NCBI GenBank assembly: GCA_008638375.1 | Contig: CM018035.1 | Span: 34,320,824-34,384,823, forward strand | Source: Nyssa sinensis | Taxonomy: Eukaryota; Streptophyta; Magnoliopsida; Cornales; Nyssaceae | Reading direction: 5' to 3' | DNA: 64,000 nucleotides | Shown here: positions 1-12,200 of the stretch, in pieces | How the letters are laid out: every line of letters starts with the position of its first letter | How positions within the stretch are numbered: the stretch's first letter is position 1 | Notes under the pieces: generated by a model | Seen by the model: only the letters and a program-made list of their open reading frames with translations | The model's database searches: none | What the model was told of the DNA's origin: nothing | Position numbers and translations under genes: made by a program

Positions 1-960
1 ACAAAAAATAATCGTGTCAACTGCAAACAACAGGTGCGACACATCCACCATTCTACCTCTACCATCCTCCAAACTGAAGCCCCTCAACCAACCCCATGCC
101 ACTACTATAGCAAACATACTGCTTAGATCCTCCATAACCATAACAAACAAGAAAGGGGACAATGGGTTCCTTTAACACAACCCATGAGACAATCGGAAAA
201 ATCCAACAGGAGACCCATTAACAAACACTGAAAAATACATTGTGGTAATGCAAGAATGAATCCATCTCCTCCACTTCTCCCTAAACCCCATCCTGGACAT
301 AATTGAAAGAAAAAAGTTCCAATTTACATGATTGCCTTCTCAATATCTAGTTTACACAACAATCCCTTCTCCTTTCTTTTTCTCCTTATGTTAATGCACT
401 CATTTGCCAACAAGATTGCATCAAAAATCTGTCAACCCCCCCCCCCCCAAAAAAAAACAAAGGCATTTTGGCTTGGGGAGATAATACATCCCAAAGGCAC
501 AATGATAGGACTTTGCCACTAGGCTGAAAATCCTTCCTTCTTAGGAATCAGTGCAATAAAGCAAGCGTTGAGGCTCTGCTCAAAACTGAACTCATAAAAA
601 TGAGCAAAAATTGCTATCATGTCCTCCCTAACCACCGTCTAGCAATACTTGAAAAAGGCCATTGAAAAACCATCTAGACCTGAGGCTTTATCTCCCTTGT
701 ACGACTTTAAAGCTGCTAGCACTTCCGATTCCTCAAAAAGTATTTCCAACATAGATAATGCTTCAACTAAGATAGTGCAGAATTGCATTCCTCCCACTCC
801 TGGTCTCCAAAAATTTGTTTTGGCATACAAGCAATGACAATACCCTGTAATACCCTCTCTAACCCCCTCCATTCCTTGCAATCTCATGTCACCCACAATC
901 ATCAAACTGATGTTATTAGTTCTGTTGTGATAATTTGCTACTCTATAAAAGAATATCGTA
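1..960 (-). pseudogene. LINE reverse transcriptase fragment (LINE-5), degenerate
   Basis: Read on the minus strand, 905-640 gives a LINE reverse-transcriptase N-terminal stretch (LEILFEESEVLAALKSYKGD, then KASGLDGF.MAFFK), matching the conserved 'KAPGPDGF' region. Further left, 300-1 encodes NPLSPFLFVMVMEDLSSM and then HLLFAVDTIIF, the equivalents of the RQGDPLSP block and the catalytic FADD box. The catalytic box reads FAVD, so a metal-binding aspartate is lost. Stops and frameshifts lie between the blocks, so this is a dead copy. It runs off the left edge. It lies in the last large intron of the host gene, in the same orientation as the gene. Confidence 0.8.
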
Positions 961-1879
961 TTTTTGTTCCCCCTTCTTTAACCACAACAGTCTTATAGGG
1001 ATTTCAAGGGGTAGGGGAGGGATTCCCTCGTGATCGTCATCCAAGTGAATCAAAGTACACTCTCTTGGTTATTTGTGCCTCATGCCTCGGAAAGGCCTCT
1101 TAGAACAAGGAACTGTGAGGACTTCTGTATCCAAACTTTGCTTCATACAATCATGATAGGTTGGCGGGATTATACCACACAGGTGCATCCATAATCGCCC
1201 AACCAAGATATGATAAGTGGTGCCCATGTCAATGGTGTGAAACTTAGTTGTTGCTCTGAACTATCCAATCACCAGGTTAGTTTTGACATAGTCGGTAGTT
1301 TGACGCAAGTTATTTCCAAATGTAGCAATATCAATGGGTTACTAAACCAACTGTTTTTCAGGTATGACATTAGCATGAAAGGTGGAAAGAGGCATGATGT
1401 TGAGAGATGAGCAACTGTCAAGAAAAGTGCAAGTGCATTTTAATTCAACCCAAATGACCTACGACGTGACATGTAATGGATACTTATTAAAGTAAAGGAT
1501 CTGACTCTTAGTCTCTGAGAAAGTTTGCATTACAGGCTTCTCTAAGTGCATGGTGCATGGAACCACCTGCAGTCATGCACTTTTGCTGGTAAGTTTCGGC
1601 AATCAGGATCAAGGCCTTGGTAGCTTCAACTCTTGTTGCTTCACAAAACCCAAGTTGCTCAAAGAACCTACTAAATTTGGTGGTATCTTTCAGAGATGTA
1701 CTTAGACTAGGTTGTGTCTCAGTCCGTGTTGAGTTCACAAGATGAAGTTTGGTTGCATACTTTGAAGAACTCAAGCACCCTTCAGTAACACATTTAAGTA
1801 AGGTAAGTTGGACTAAGAGACCTAGTACATAGTTAGTACATTAATACTGGTTTAAGTGCTTAAATAAAGGTGTTCCAAT
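961..1879. other. Unassigned intronic stretch with one unrecognised ORF
   Basis: No family was recognised here. A minus-strand open frame at 1508-1774 (88 codons) has protein-like composition (for example FCEATRVEATKALILIAET and MHHALREACNANFLRD). I could not place it in any family and see no splice or start context. It could be a captured gene fragment or chance. Confidence 0.3.
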
Positions 1880-2870
1880 TAGTTTTAACTTGTGTGAATG
1901 TGCCTTGATGTTTTAAAGTTGAAATATTTTATATTTGCAACAGCATGGGACATATGCAGAGTCATTTGAAGAAGTGGCCAGTTCGTTTGGACAAGTTGGT
2001 AAATAGTCTTAAAAGGTAAAAACATTTGGCTCCATTCGATAGATATTCAATAGCTATTCAAACGATTCTATTGGATTCTTAATTTTTACATAACAGAAGC
2101 CAATGCTTGGAAACAAGTTGGAAGGCCGTTCAAGCGAACCTTATTTGTCAAATTCCACAAGCTATTGTTCAAACCTCGTTGGATAATTATTTGATAACTG
2201 TTTGAACCATTGTTTAAGTCATTCAAATGAGTTTAGCACTAGTTCAAGCTTTGGCCATAGTTGACTCAAAATTGGATTAATTTGTTGGGAGCTATAAATA
2301 CCTTGTGTGCCTACCATTCTAAGGGGAGACGCACATGAATTTTAGAGAGTTGTTTCTAAGTTTTCCTTAATAATTTTGAACTTATATTACATAATTAATT
2401 TGAGAGAACTCCATAACTTTCCTGTGCGTTAACTGATAAGAAACCTTCACACGTTACCTTGCACAATTGTGTTATACTAACTCGGAGGATTCACATTGGT
2501 GTTGGCTATCGGTGGATAGCATGGTTCAAGGATTCGGACTGTATTAAAGACATTGGTAGATTCCAGAGTTGTGAACAGTGAAGATCACTCAAGGATTTGA
2601 GGGAAAATTTAGATTGACATCCACAAGGCTTGTGAATTGTAGTCATCATTTTTCCTGCTAGGATTTTCCAAGTAAAAAATTCTTACGTTCTTTTGTACTT
2701 GATTTATTTGTTTTATGTATTTATTACAGTCAATCTTCTTAATTTTAGAACATAGAGAATTGTTGGTAAAACTGTGTTGAAAATCATAACTGATTGAAAT
2801 TGGTTAAATTCACCGGTTGACCAATTTACCGCCCTCTAGGTAATAGTTCCTCACATAGACAACCTAAACA
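1880..2870 (+). mobile_element. Copia-type LTR remnant, probably solo
   Basis: The layout is that of a Copia LTR. An upstream part holds repeated TTCAAACGA-like motifs, a TATA box sits at 2293-2300 (CTATAAATA), and a transcribed leader follows. It ends near 2830-2870 in the pyrimidine-rich 'ACCGCCCTCTAGGTA' type that closes many plant Copia LTRs. No gag or PBS follows it and no target duplication was found, so both ends are approximate. Confidence 0.4.
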
Positions 2871-2938
2871 GACCACTAGGGTCTAAATCTCTTTAGTTGG
2901 ATGTTTTACCATTCAATGATACAAATAGTAGTTAGGCT

Positions 2939-3970
2939 TCAATTTGTCACTCTTAGAAGGGTTTTGCTTGATCTTTGGGAGACTAATTGCACCGTACTTG
3001 ATCCATCTTTTAAGAACCACTTCCACCTCTTGCAAGTTGTAGGGAAAGGGTGGAGGTGCCTAATCCACATTACACTGGTTTTTGCCACTATTGCCTCTTT
3101 TCCCACCTCCATGGCCCTCCATAGAGGCTGTGGAAGGATGCCTACCACTTTGACCTTAATTGCTAGTGACTTTAATAGAAGCACAAATTTCTTTGTAAGT
3201 TTTGGGTTTATTGCATGAGATGAGAGAAGATAAAAAATGTCAAGATGAGGTGAAAAATACGGTACACCTCTTAAATGCAAATTTGGACAAGCTTGTAAAA
3301 AATGTCGAGATGAGGTGAAAAATACGGTACTCCTTTAGAATGCCTTAAATGCAAATTTGGACAAGGTTGTAAAAAATGTCAAGATGAGGTGAAAAATACG
3401 GTACTCCTTTAGAATGCCTTAAATGCAAATTTGGACAAGCTTGTCTTTTGCACTTCGCTCGTAGCAATCCATAGATATACCTCCATCAGCCATTTTCTTA
3501 CACCTCTTTAGTGAGGGCTAAGGTTGTTAGCCTCTCATCAATATGAAAAAACTTAGTGTGGAATTTCAAGATGAGTGGTTCCTGTGTTTGTGTAGAATAT
3601 AGAGCCAGGCCCAAGGTGGGAATACCACATGTAAGCGAGGTCAGTGAGAGACCTACAAAACTCCCAGAGATCAAGATTCTTGTCATGTTGATAAGGGGAT
3701 AAAAGGTAAGGATTCAACACAACAGGTAACATGCTCAAGGGAACTCCCTTTCTTTCCATCAAAAAGGAAAAATTTGGGAGTGGTATACTTTTCAAGATAT
3801 GGCATGCTAGCAATTTTTGTAGATGCTAAGAGTCTAAGAATAGCATAGGTTGGCAATTTATGACAAACTATAAGTGAGTGAATAAAGATCAAAAAGACAC
3901 ATACAAGAAGCCTGGAGTACTTGAAAGACCATGCAAGCAAAGAATGAAGGCTCAAAGGAAGCTTCATCAA
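2939..3970 (-). pseudogene. Ty3/gypsy gag remnant
   Basis: On the minus strand 3970-3490 carries the Retrotrans_gag signature in broken frames: KFFLFDGKKGSSLEHV, then DLWEFCRSLTDLAYMWY, then LILKFHTKFF and DERLTTLALTK. This order (FDG..EHV, LREF..SLTD.AY.WY, FH.KFF) is typical of plant gypsy gag. Two frames are needed, so at least one frameshift is present. The minus ORF at 2939-3280, beyond the tandem repeats at 3231-3444, may be more of the same polyprotein but is not recognisable by itself. Confidence 0.55.
3231..3444. repeat. Tandem repeat, 74-bp unit, about three copies
   Basis: The unit begins TAAAAAATGTC(A/G)AGATGAGG and ends at GGACAAGCTTG. Copies start at 3231, 3296 and 3370. The first lacks about 9 bases (TTTAGAATGCC region), giving a 65-base spacing and then 74. 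The array sits inside the gypsy gag remnant, so it probably expanded within that element. Confidence 0.85.
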
Positions 3971-4079
3971 CTTTCAAAAAAGTACTAAAGCAACAAAGGC
4001 CAAAGGAAGCAAGCTTGAAGACCAAATAAGGTGTTGAGGACACTTAGGTAAGGTCTAGTCTAGCTTAGGTCAAATTAGG

Positions 4080-5040
4080 AACTGAATTAAAATCGTTTAG
4101 AATGGCCCAAGTCACCCAACACACGTTCGTCGACCAAAGGGCTTCATGGTCAACTAATGTCCCTTAGAGATTATTAGTTGGTCGACCATGGTAGTCAATG
4201 GTCAACTAATGCTAGGCCGTGGTAACATGACAGTTGACCATTGTTAAATAGAAGCAACAAGTTGGTTGACCTTCGAAGGGTTTGGTCATCCAAGGTAAAC
4301 CCGGGATATGGCCAACTACTGATTTGGATGGTTGACCAATATGCTTCCAAGACCAAGGGATGGTACACCATTGTGTTGGATGTTGACCATTGTGCAACAA
4401 TTAGGCATAGATTGGTCAACCACAATATCATATGGTAAACCAAACTCCCCATATCTTCAAAAGAATTAGCTGTTAAAGAGTCAATAGGCTTGATAGCAAT
4501 ATATATCTGGAGGGTCTATTGAGCAAATGAATTTAGTGCATTTGAGAGAGTTGACATAGAGTTTTTTTATATAGGTATGTGGCCCTTGGGATGGGAATTG
4601 AACTTGGGACCTTGGGGATATTAACCAAGTCTCTTCCCAAGTCGTCGAACCCTAGGGGTTTGATATAGAGTTTATAAACATATAAAGAGCATTCAAAGAG
4701 AGCTCAACCAAGGAAAACACATAAAAGTTAAGGAAGCTCATCTCTCACATAAAGGGGGCTTGAAGGAGGCACTTGCATTCATAGATCTTCAACCATCAAG
4801 CCAATTAGGTAAATTTAACTTCAATATCTATGTATTTAAGACACACTTACCTCAAGTACCAATCCTAGTACTCAAGGAAAGTGTGGGTGCTTTAGGGGAC
4901 TCCCTTGTCTTCCAAAGGAAGAAAGGAGAGGTCAAAGGCTCTTGGTGAGCCAAGAGCTTAATTTTCACATCATTTAGTAAAGACTTAGATTAAAATCCTA
5001 GTGCGAGATTACGAGGAGCCAAGAATGGATGTATGGTTTG
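4080..5040. mobile_element. Probable LTR (U3-like) remnant with repeated GTTGACC/GGTCAAC motifs
   Basis: Between 4128 and 4440 the heptamer GTTGACC or its complement GGTCAAC recurs every 15-60 bases on both strands (near 4148, 4198, 4231, 4262, 4329, 4380 and 4411), with GGTCGACC variants at 4132 and 4177. Dense reiterated enhancer-like motifs are typical of plant retrotransposon U3 regions. No coding sequence follows and the ends are undefined. It is interrupted at 4565-4659 by a SINE-like insertion. Confidence 0.4.
4565..4659 (-). mobile_element. Short SINE-like insertion with 14-bp target duplication
   Basis: A 95-base block is flanked by TTGACATAGAGTTT (4551-4564) and TTGATATAGAGTTT (4660-4673), a 14-bp duplication with one mismatch. 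The left end is T-rich, which is the poly(A) tail of a minus-strand element. On the minus strand a degenerate pol III B box reads AAGTTCAATTCCC. Size, tail, duplication and box B fit a small tRNA-derived SINE, probably 5'-truncated. Confidence 0.6.
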
Positions 5041-5084
5041 TTAACTAAACAGTCCAAACCACTATACCTTGTGTCCATTTTTAT

Positions 5085-5152
5085 GAATGCGTTATGATTC
5101 TATACTGCTTGAATGAATGCATTATGATTCTATACTGCTTGAATGAATGCAT
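5085..5152. repeat. Tandem 30-bp repeat
   Basis: Two full copies (5085-5114 and 5115-5144) start GAATGC(G/A)TTATGATTCTA, followed by an 8-base partial copy. They differ at one position. Confidence 0.85.
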
Positions 5153-6785
5153 GAATTACTTATACAACCATCATAAGGTTCATTAAGTTATATCAATTGA
5201 ATGATTAGTATGCTTGTGATCTGAATGAATGTTATTCTAACTAATTATGATCATGTAAATTGACCAATTGGGTTTATTTATGCAAACAAAAGAATATCTA
5301 TTAGTGTGAGGTAAACTTCAAATGGTGAATTGCTAAATTGTGATAGTGAGGTAATAGACTAATTGTGTTTACTTGTACTTACATAGGAACATCTTACTTG
5401 ATAAGTAAACCAGTTCTAAATTATATCATAAAGAAAGTAACGGATTACGACTCAAAGTAAGACCAAGTAACACTGATCAAAAAAAAAAAGAAGTAAGAAC
5501 AAGTAACATAAGGTGTGATAGGAAAATTATGTAATTTTGTGTTGGCAATTCTTTTCCAAAATATGTAATTCTTTAGACAATATTTGTTGAGTCATATTGA
5601 GTCATATGGATTATTGCTAGTCTTAAAGTGATGAATCAAGAAGCCTCGCAAGTACGACCAAGTCTGAAGCAGTGTGCAATTCAAGGTAATGTTGTCATCA
5701 ATATCATGTATTACACTTAGATTCTTGACTTTAAGATTGTGTTTAAGTTTATATAGACTTTACATTGATTAAAATGACGTTAGTTTAGTTTAGACTATAA
5801 CCTAAGTCTAAACTTATTTATGTGTTTTTAATTAATTTCCTGGAAAAATCGTGTCGTTTGTTTCTGAATAAGTTTTCGAGAGGCTTGTTCGTACGAACGG
5901 AGTGGAGCTGCATCTGAACATGGGTCTTTGTTGCGTTGTAACGCGCATCAATTTTTGTGAAAATATGATTAGTTGCATGAAACCTATTCAGAATTGGTTT
6001 AAGGTTTTTAAGTTTTTTAGTATTAAAAGGGTCTTGCCTGACTTAAGGAACCCTAGGCTTTTGAAGTATGAAGATACATTGAGCAATTTTTGCTTCAGTT
6101 CTTATTCATATAGTCAGTTTCTCTGCAAGGTTTCAATATCTTGTGTTCAAAGTCTATATACCTAGTGTCAGGCATTACATGTAGGTTCATATAACAAGCT
6201 AGGCATGTACTTCCATTGCATAGGGATTTGCACACTGCTACGGTGGTGAATGTGCGGATTGTATATGGTGTTGTGGTTGTGAAAGGCTAATCAAGAAGAG
6301 GCAAACAATGAGAAGAAGCAAGCAAACTAGTGGTAATCTACTGGTTTGTGACAGGTTAGTTATTTGGGATTTATCTTTGTGGACTTCTACTGTGTTCATT
6401 ATTCATTAGTGGATCTTTCACAGCTAATGAGTTTTATTCCCCGTGAGGGTCTCTCGCATAAAATCTTCGTGTCTCATATTTCCTTCATTTATATGTTTGA
6501 TTATCATAATAGTAGACTTGATATATACATGAACTTTAGTAATCTAACAAGTAGATTTCTTCGATAGTAATCCATCTTAAATTTAAATAAGATTATTTAA
6601 TCTGCGTTTCTAATTAATTAAGTTTGTGCTTTAATTAATTAAAATTGATATAAACCTTTTCATACTCTTGTAGAGAGATTCTCTCAATAGTTTTTTTATA
6701 TCAAACCGAAATTCATATTATTTCAAAAGGGGTAAAATCAAATAATCCTTGGTTGAAAAAAACCTAGAAGTCATATTCACCTACC
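5153..6785. other. Unassigned AT-rich intronic stretch
   Basis: The longest frame (5902-6165, plus strand, 87 codons) shows no recognisable family. No LTR, PBS or TIR pair was found. Confidence 0.4.
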
Positions 6786-7344
6786 TCAAAACCCCCTCCC
6801 CCCCCCCCCCCCCCGCGCTGTCGAAGTGGAGCCTGGGGTAGGAAATAAGAACAAAGTTGGCACATCAACTGTTGCTGTTGTGGTGGTCCATGAAGTCTGC
6901 AAACGTGGGAGAATTAACGACACGACGAGTCACAAAAGAGATGACTTGGTTGACATTGGAAGCAATTGTTGTGTAGCCACCATTTGTAGCCATAGAGACG
7001 CACCATTTTGGGGCGGTGGCAGTGCTGCTCCACTGATGTTGCCTTGGTTGGCATTAGGTAAGATCCTATTATTCATTGCAAGGAGAGCATCAAGGATCAG
7101 TTGCTAAGTCTACTCCATCCTATGCAAGGCTTGTATTAAACTCTTCAGGCATAATGGTAACAGAGTGAAGAGAAACAGGCAAGCTACCAAAGGAACTTCA
7201 GTGCTCGGTCTAGGGTCACACTACCTATGCAGCTTGGGGGTGGGGGGGACGGACTGGTGGCAGTATGATGAGAGTCTAACCTCGGCAAGTGATGCGAGTA
7301 TCCACCATCCTGTGAGGATACCCCTGTGGTGGAGTTGCCAAAAA
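6786..7344 (-). mobile_element. 5' internal end of a gypsy element: PBS and possible gag start
   Basis: On the minus strand 7340-7321 reads TGGCAACTCCACCACAGGGG, placed directly after the LTR end like a gypsy primer-binding site (TGGCGACTCC type). Downstream (7080-6830 minus) a Pro/Gln-rich frame, with pieces such as NANQGNISGAALPPPQN, has gag N-terminal character. A run of about 18 C at 6797-6814 then marks the break. No further coding is left. The gag assignment is weak; the PBS is better supported by position. Confidence 0.35.
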
Positions 7345-9060
7345 TATTTGTTCAAGGATTCAATAGTTCTGGTGAGGTATCATGCATAGGATAACGGAGA
7401 TATAAGGAGAACGGGCTACTGTGAAAACTGAGACTGCCTTAGGGGGCAGAAAGACAGTGGTAATGAAGAAATCTCAATCTCAATCCCTTCCAAAAGATTC
7501 CAAAAAAATTCCTCCCTTATGAGGGAGTGGACAACTATTATTTATAGTAGTTTGGGAGTATATCGAGTACGTGGCAAAAGTGATGTGTCCAAGGAGATAA
7601 AGCCAACACGTTAGGATAATATAATTTGGAAAGGTAGTGCATGAAGAGTGCGACACATAGCAAATAATTGTCCCCAATGACAAATGTCTCTATCTAAGAT
7701 GCTAAGGTACAGGCTGCGACAGGGAATATACATCGTCAAAGACCTCATTTGAGTCATCAAGCCATAAACCCAAGGATCAAAATTTCGTTTCATAGTGTTG
7801 TTTCGGCCACCCAAAAAATGGAAACGTTTTGGAAACGTAGTGGAAACAATGAAAAAAATTAAAATGTGTAGAAACACTTTAGAAACACAAAGTAAAATAT
7901 ATGAATGTGCAAAAATAAATAGTATAATTAATTAATTGTAAATATTTTAGGAAACATGTCCATCCACACCAATTACTAGGGTGAAATTGAAAAAAAAAAA
8001 AACGTAAATGCAAATTAGTTATTAATACCAAATAACTTTTTATTAATTAAAAAATAGTATAAAAAATTAGAGCTAATTTTTTATATCATATGAAATTATT
8101 ATATATTTTAAAATATATCTCCTTTTATTTTTTGCCCTTTTAGGTTTGTTAATGAAATTCTCAGTTTTCCTATAAAAAAGATTTATATATTTTAAAATAT
8201 ATAAAATTATTATAATTAAATACAATACCATAACATAATAGATATATACTATGTAATATCCACGAATTAGATAATTTGACACAAGTTATACATAAAATAA
8301 AAAGTAAAATAAATAGCGATTTAAACCTATTATAATTAGTAACTTAGTATTAAAATAGTTGTTTCTCTACGCTTTATTTTTCCTACTACTTTTCTATTAT
8401 TTTAGGAAAAATAATAGAAATATCTTCTTATAATTTTGAGTCTTAATCCTTAAAAAATAAATTGATATTATCTTTTACTAACTTCTAGAATTATTGTTGA
8501 TACAAAAGAAATGCTTCCTCTAATTCGGTATATTTCCACGGAAACAACTTTGTTTCCATGGAAACATGTGAATTTCGATATTCTACTAGTGTTTCGTTTC
8601 GGTTCCCTGAGAAACGGAAACGTTTCTAAGCAAAGACAAGGTCCCAGGGTAGAATGTGCTGAAAGCTGCTTTTACTAAACCAATATGACATGGAGCGAAT
8701 TGGAGGTGTCTAGTTTGTGGAACTTAAGGCATCACCTTACTCTAGCCCTCAAGTGCTAAGATCCTAGGCTAAGGCACTATATGTGTGCTTAAGGGATCAA
8801 CATGTCACGCGGCGAGGTTATATCAGGTCAATCAACTAGAATTGATTTAATGCCAAAAGCATTATTGACATGACTCGTGTCACTATGTGACTGGAACAGA
8901 GCCATAGAGATTTCTAGGTGTCAGAACCTGAATGGAGGGAATTGATAAACCCAATACACCATGTGGCAGGGTAACAAGGTGCCATGTGTCAAAATCAAGC
9001 ATACCACTTGGCAAGATGTGGGTACTACACCACATTGTAGAAGCCATTAGCCCTTACACT
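7345..9060 (-). mobile_element. Gypsy LTR remnant (minus), split by an AT-rich element
   Basis: On the minus strand a TATA box (TATAAATAATAG, 7546-7535) is followed by a leader and, at 7340, by the PBS-like site. Upstream the U3 continues to about 7790, is interrupted by the 7795-8640 insert, and resumes at 8640-9060. The last part is a diverged relative of 21300-21690: both hold TTTAATGCC..A..ATT, GTGTCA and CCA(C/T)GTG blocks in the same order. The ends are approximate. Confidence 0.45.
7795..8640. mobile_element. AT-rich insert with GAAACG/GTTTCC-rich ends
   Basis: A very AT-rich core (about 7880-8520) lies between two blocks full of TGGAAACG, GTTTCCA and GTTTCGGTT motifs (7795-7850 and 8520-8635). 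The blocks share TAGTGTT..GTTTCGG in direct orientation. This looks like a non-autonomous DNA transposon, but no clean TIR or target duplication could be fixed. Confidence 0.35.
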
Positions 9061-9233
9061 GTCCCATAAATGAATTTTCATTATTAAATACTAAATTCCC
9101 CCAAGTTTCGACATGTAGACAGAACAACAAAACTGGATGCAAGTGGCAAACTAAGATAGGAGACATATGAGGAAATATAAATTCAAGATACGCAAGTTTT
9201 ATCACAGTAGTAATAACACAGAATAGCTGGTAC

Positions 9234-9298
9234 ATTGGGCCAAGTAACACCATCATGCTCCTGAGCCCCAGATATCGTGAAGCAGCACCTGCGACACC
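9234..9298 (-). CDS. Host gene exon 10
   Basis: The acceptor is ..GGACAG|GGTGTC and the donor CCCAAT|GTACC. It encodes [21 protein letters not shown] plus two bases (AT) of a split Met codon. It enters in phase 0 and leaves in phase 2. The next exon is not found in 1-9233. Confidence 0.85.
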
Positions 9299-12200
9299 CT
9301 GTCCATGACGAACAGTATGAAAAGTCCCGACCATAAAACTGCATTAGACATCCAATAACATTGTCTTGCAAAGTTTATAAGCAAAATGATGCACATCTAA
9401 TGCCAGGGTTAGATTTCCCAGATAGATATGGTAGAATAATATATAAATCATTATTGTAACTCAGATTTTCAAATTTTATAACAATAAAACAAGTTCTCTC
9501 ATGAGCAATATCCTTGAAAATTGGTTCAAATCTTTCAAAAATCAATGACCTTAAGATACTTATATGTGGGTTAACCATGGACCTCTTGTTTCCTTTTTTC
9601 TCTTTTTTTTCGGTTTATCTGTATATTAAAATTTTATGTACTAAGAAATCTTTTAGGAACTCTTATCAACAAAACTTACATTAAAATAATAATAAGAAGA
9701 AGAAGAAAGAAGGAGAGGGGGAGGGAGAATCCTCAAGGAACTACTACATTGTAATAAATTTATAAAATAGTTTGTCTGATATTTATAATACATATATTCT
9801 AAAATATGTGAACAAGCCATTATTAGTAACCAGTTCGAGAAATGTCTAAATACAGTAGAAAACCTTGTGGCAGTGTTCATCCAACAAATAAAAAGTAATT
9901 CACTAATCTTCACAAAAGATAGAATCACCTGTTTTGCTGCAAGCAAGGCTGCTCTGGACTCCAGGTTTATAGCTGCCAAGTGTCCACCCTAAAAACCAAA
10001 TTTTTAGAAAAACAAATCGTTACAAAACCAAATTGTTAAATGTCAACTTATTATTGAGGATATAACATATAATATATCTGTATCTCAGCTACTATAACCG
10101 CCTCCCATTCTTTGTATATCTAGAGGGAGTGCTACTATGTGTTGTAACACGCCCAAATCGTGGCCAACAAATTCAACTAACTAATAGGATGATGACAAAA
10201 TATATCTGTAGTGCAGTATTCATGCTATCAAGATAACGCAATATGCCTAATAATATGTTCAGGGAAAGTTAGCATAAGCTTAGGCAAAAAGTGGTGGCTA
10301 ATATGAAATGTTGATATGGGTCGCACACAATCATTAGTCCAAGTCAAAGAGGCACTGGCACAAAATCTTCTTGATAAGCAAGAAATATTAAAATTTTGCA
10401 ATATGTTTCTCTCAAATATTTGGTTAACAAGAAAAGCCTTACAAAGAAAAATATATTAATGATTAAAATGCAGGTCGGTGGGAGGGGGAGGCTAGGTACA
10501 AACCTAACTTTTGGTATTATTTACAGGAAGTAGCTAGATTCAAACTTTAACCCATGTGCTCATGCTTGATAGCCCAAAGCTTTAACATTGCAATAAGTAA
10601 TAGCCCTTATTAAATGTAAAACAATGAACCTTGGAGGAAATTTGACTACGCATAATATTGCCATTAGGGGCAAAATCATTCTAAATTGATGTTGCCTGGG
10701 CATGAAGGAAAATGAAAGAACTAATCACCTTCTTCTCTATTGTTTGGTGATCCATGAGTTGTAGTGTATGTTGTCTCTCTTTGGTATGCATTGGGTTATG
10801 TCACAATCAGTGGAAGATCTCTTGGTGGTATGAGGCTGTCCTAGAAGGAGGGTTCACCAGGCTTGGCAAACTGCACCTTGATGCCCAATGTGGAGCATTT
10901 GGAGAAAACAAAACAGACGTACTTTTAAGAATATGGAATTGCCAATCTATAGATTTTGTTATATACTTTTCATTTTTGAGGCAATTTCAAATTCTATGTA
11001 CTTTTTGAAGACTGTCAGATATGGTTTTTTCTGTTTTTTGATATGTAAAGGTGTAATATATTAACAAAGAGCCTGATGAGGGCGAACCCATATATGCAAA
11101 AGGAGATCCGCTACAAAAGTTAAATAAGGATTTCCGCCAAAAAATCTACAAAAGAGCCTACAAATGTGGGATATTCTTTTTCACCCAAAAAAGTACAAAT
11201 TCAAAAAAATGTCTTAAATCTACAAAGTGAGGTCTCAACCCCCTAAAAAATTCTTCAGCTTCTTTCCTTCCAAATACACCAAAAGCAAAAAGGAATCATC
11301 CCCCATATACTTTTCTTATCTTTCCTCATCTTGCATCCTTCCCAACTCAAAACCAAACCTTTGACCAAAGCTGACATAGCCCATTTGTAGTAAAAAAGGG
11401 AAAAAAAATAAAAGAAAAAACAAGGCTCCATACATCTCTAGCAAACTTACAATGGAGAAGCAAATGGTTGAATGTCTCCACCTCTTTCTTGCACTTGTGA
11501 CTAGCTAACACAATTCCACTCCTTTGCAAATTTTCGGCTGTTAGAATTACTTCCCAAATGGCTGTCCAAACTGAAAATGCCACTTTGGATGGAACTTTAG
11601 ACTTCCAAACTATTTTCCAAGGAAACTGATCATTGCTATCATTCCTTTCATTGCTGCCATTTACCAAATTGTTGTAAAAGGAGTTGTTAGCTTGATATAC
11701 ATTGTTGATTCATTCTCTAACAACTCAAGCTTTTAGAGCAATGGATAATCTAACATGCTATCAGAGCTCTGGTTTCAAGTGGTCTTGGGTTCAAGTCTCT
11801 CCCCCGTTCGTTTCGTGCAAAGTTTTCACTCTCACATTCCGTTCACTCGGTTTCGTTCTCGCACTTTGCTCTGTCACTCTCCACGTGCAAGATGGGGTTG
11901 CACATGAAGAAGGGTGTTAGCTTGATATACATTGTTAACCCATTCTCTAACAGATTAAACTTTTAGAGCAACTGCTGATCTAACAGGAGCGAACTGAGAA
12001 CAGTTTAGTTTTATTCCCTGTCCACACCATGATGTCCTATGTTCCCCTTCTTGGACTAAATCTGTCCAGGAACTCCAACAGCTTCGGCAACTCTTCAATT
12101 TTCAATCAGACAGATTCCTCCTAAACTGTGGAATCCAAACAATCTCCCGATTACTTCTGTCCATGTAGTTTGCCACTGTTGCATCACTATTCTCTGCAAT

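Noticed and set aside
4195..4452. Minus-strand frames of 62-85 codons
   Set aside because: They translate the reiterated GGTCAAC region and are overlapped by frames on both strands.
9183..9371. Longer version of exon 10 starting upstream of GVAGAA
   Set aside because: The phase-0 acceptor at GGACAG|GGTGTC joins exon 9 cleanly; upstream codons are intron read-through.
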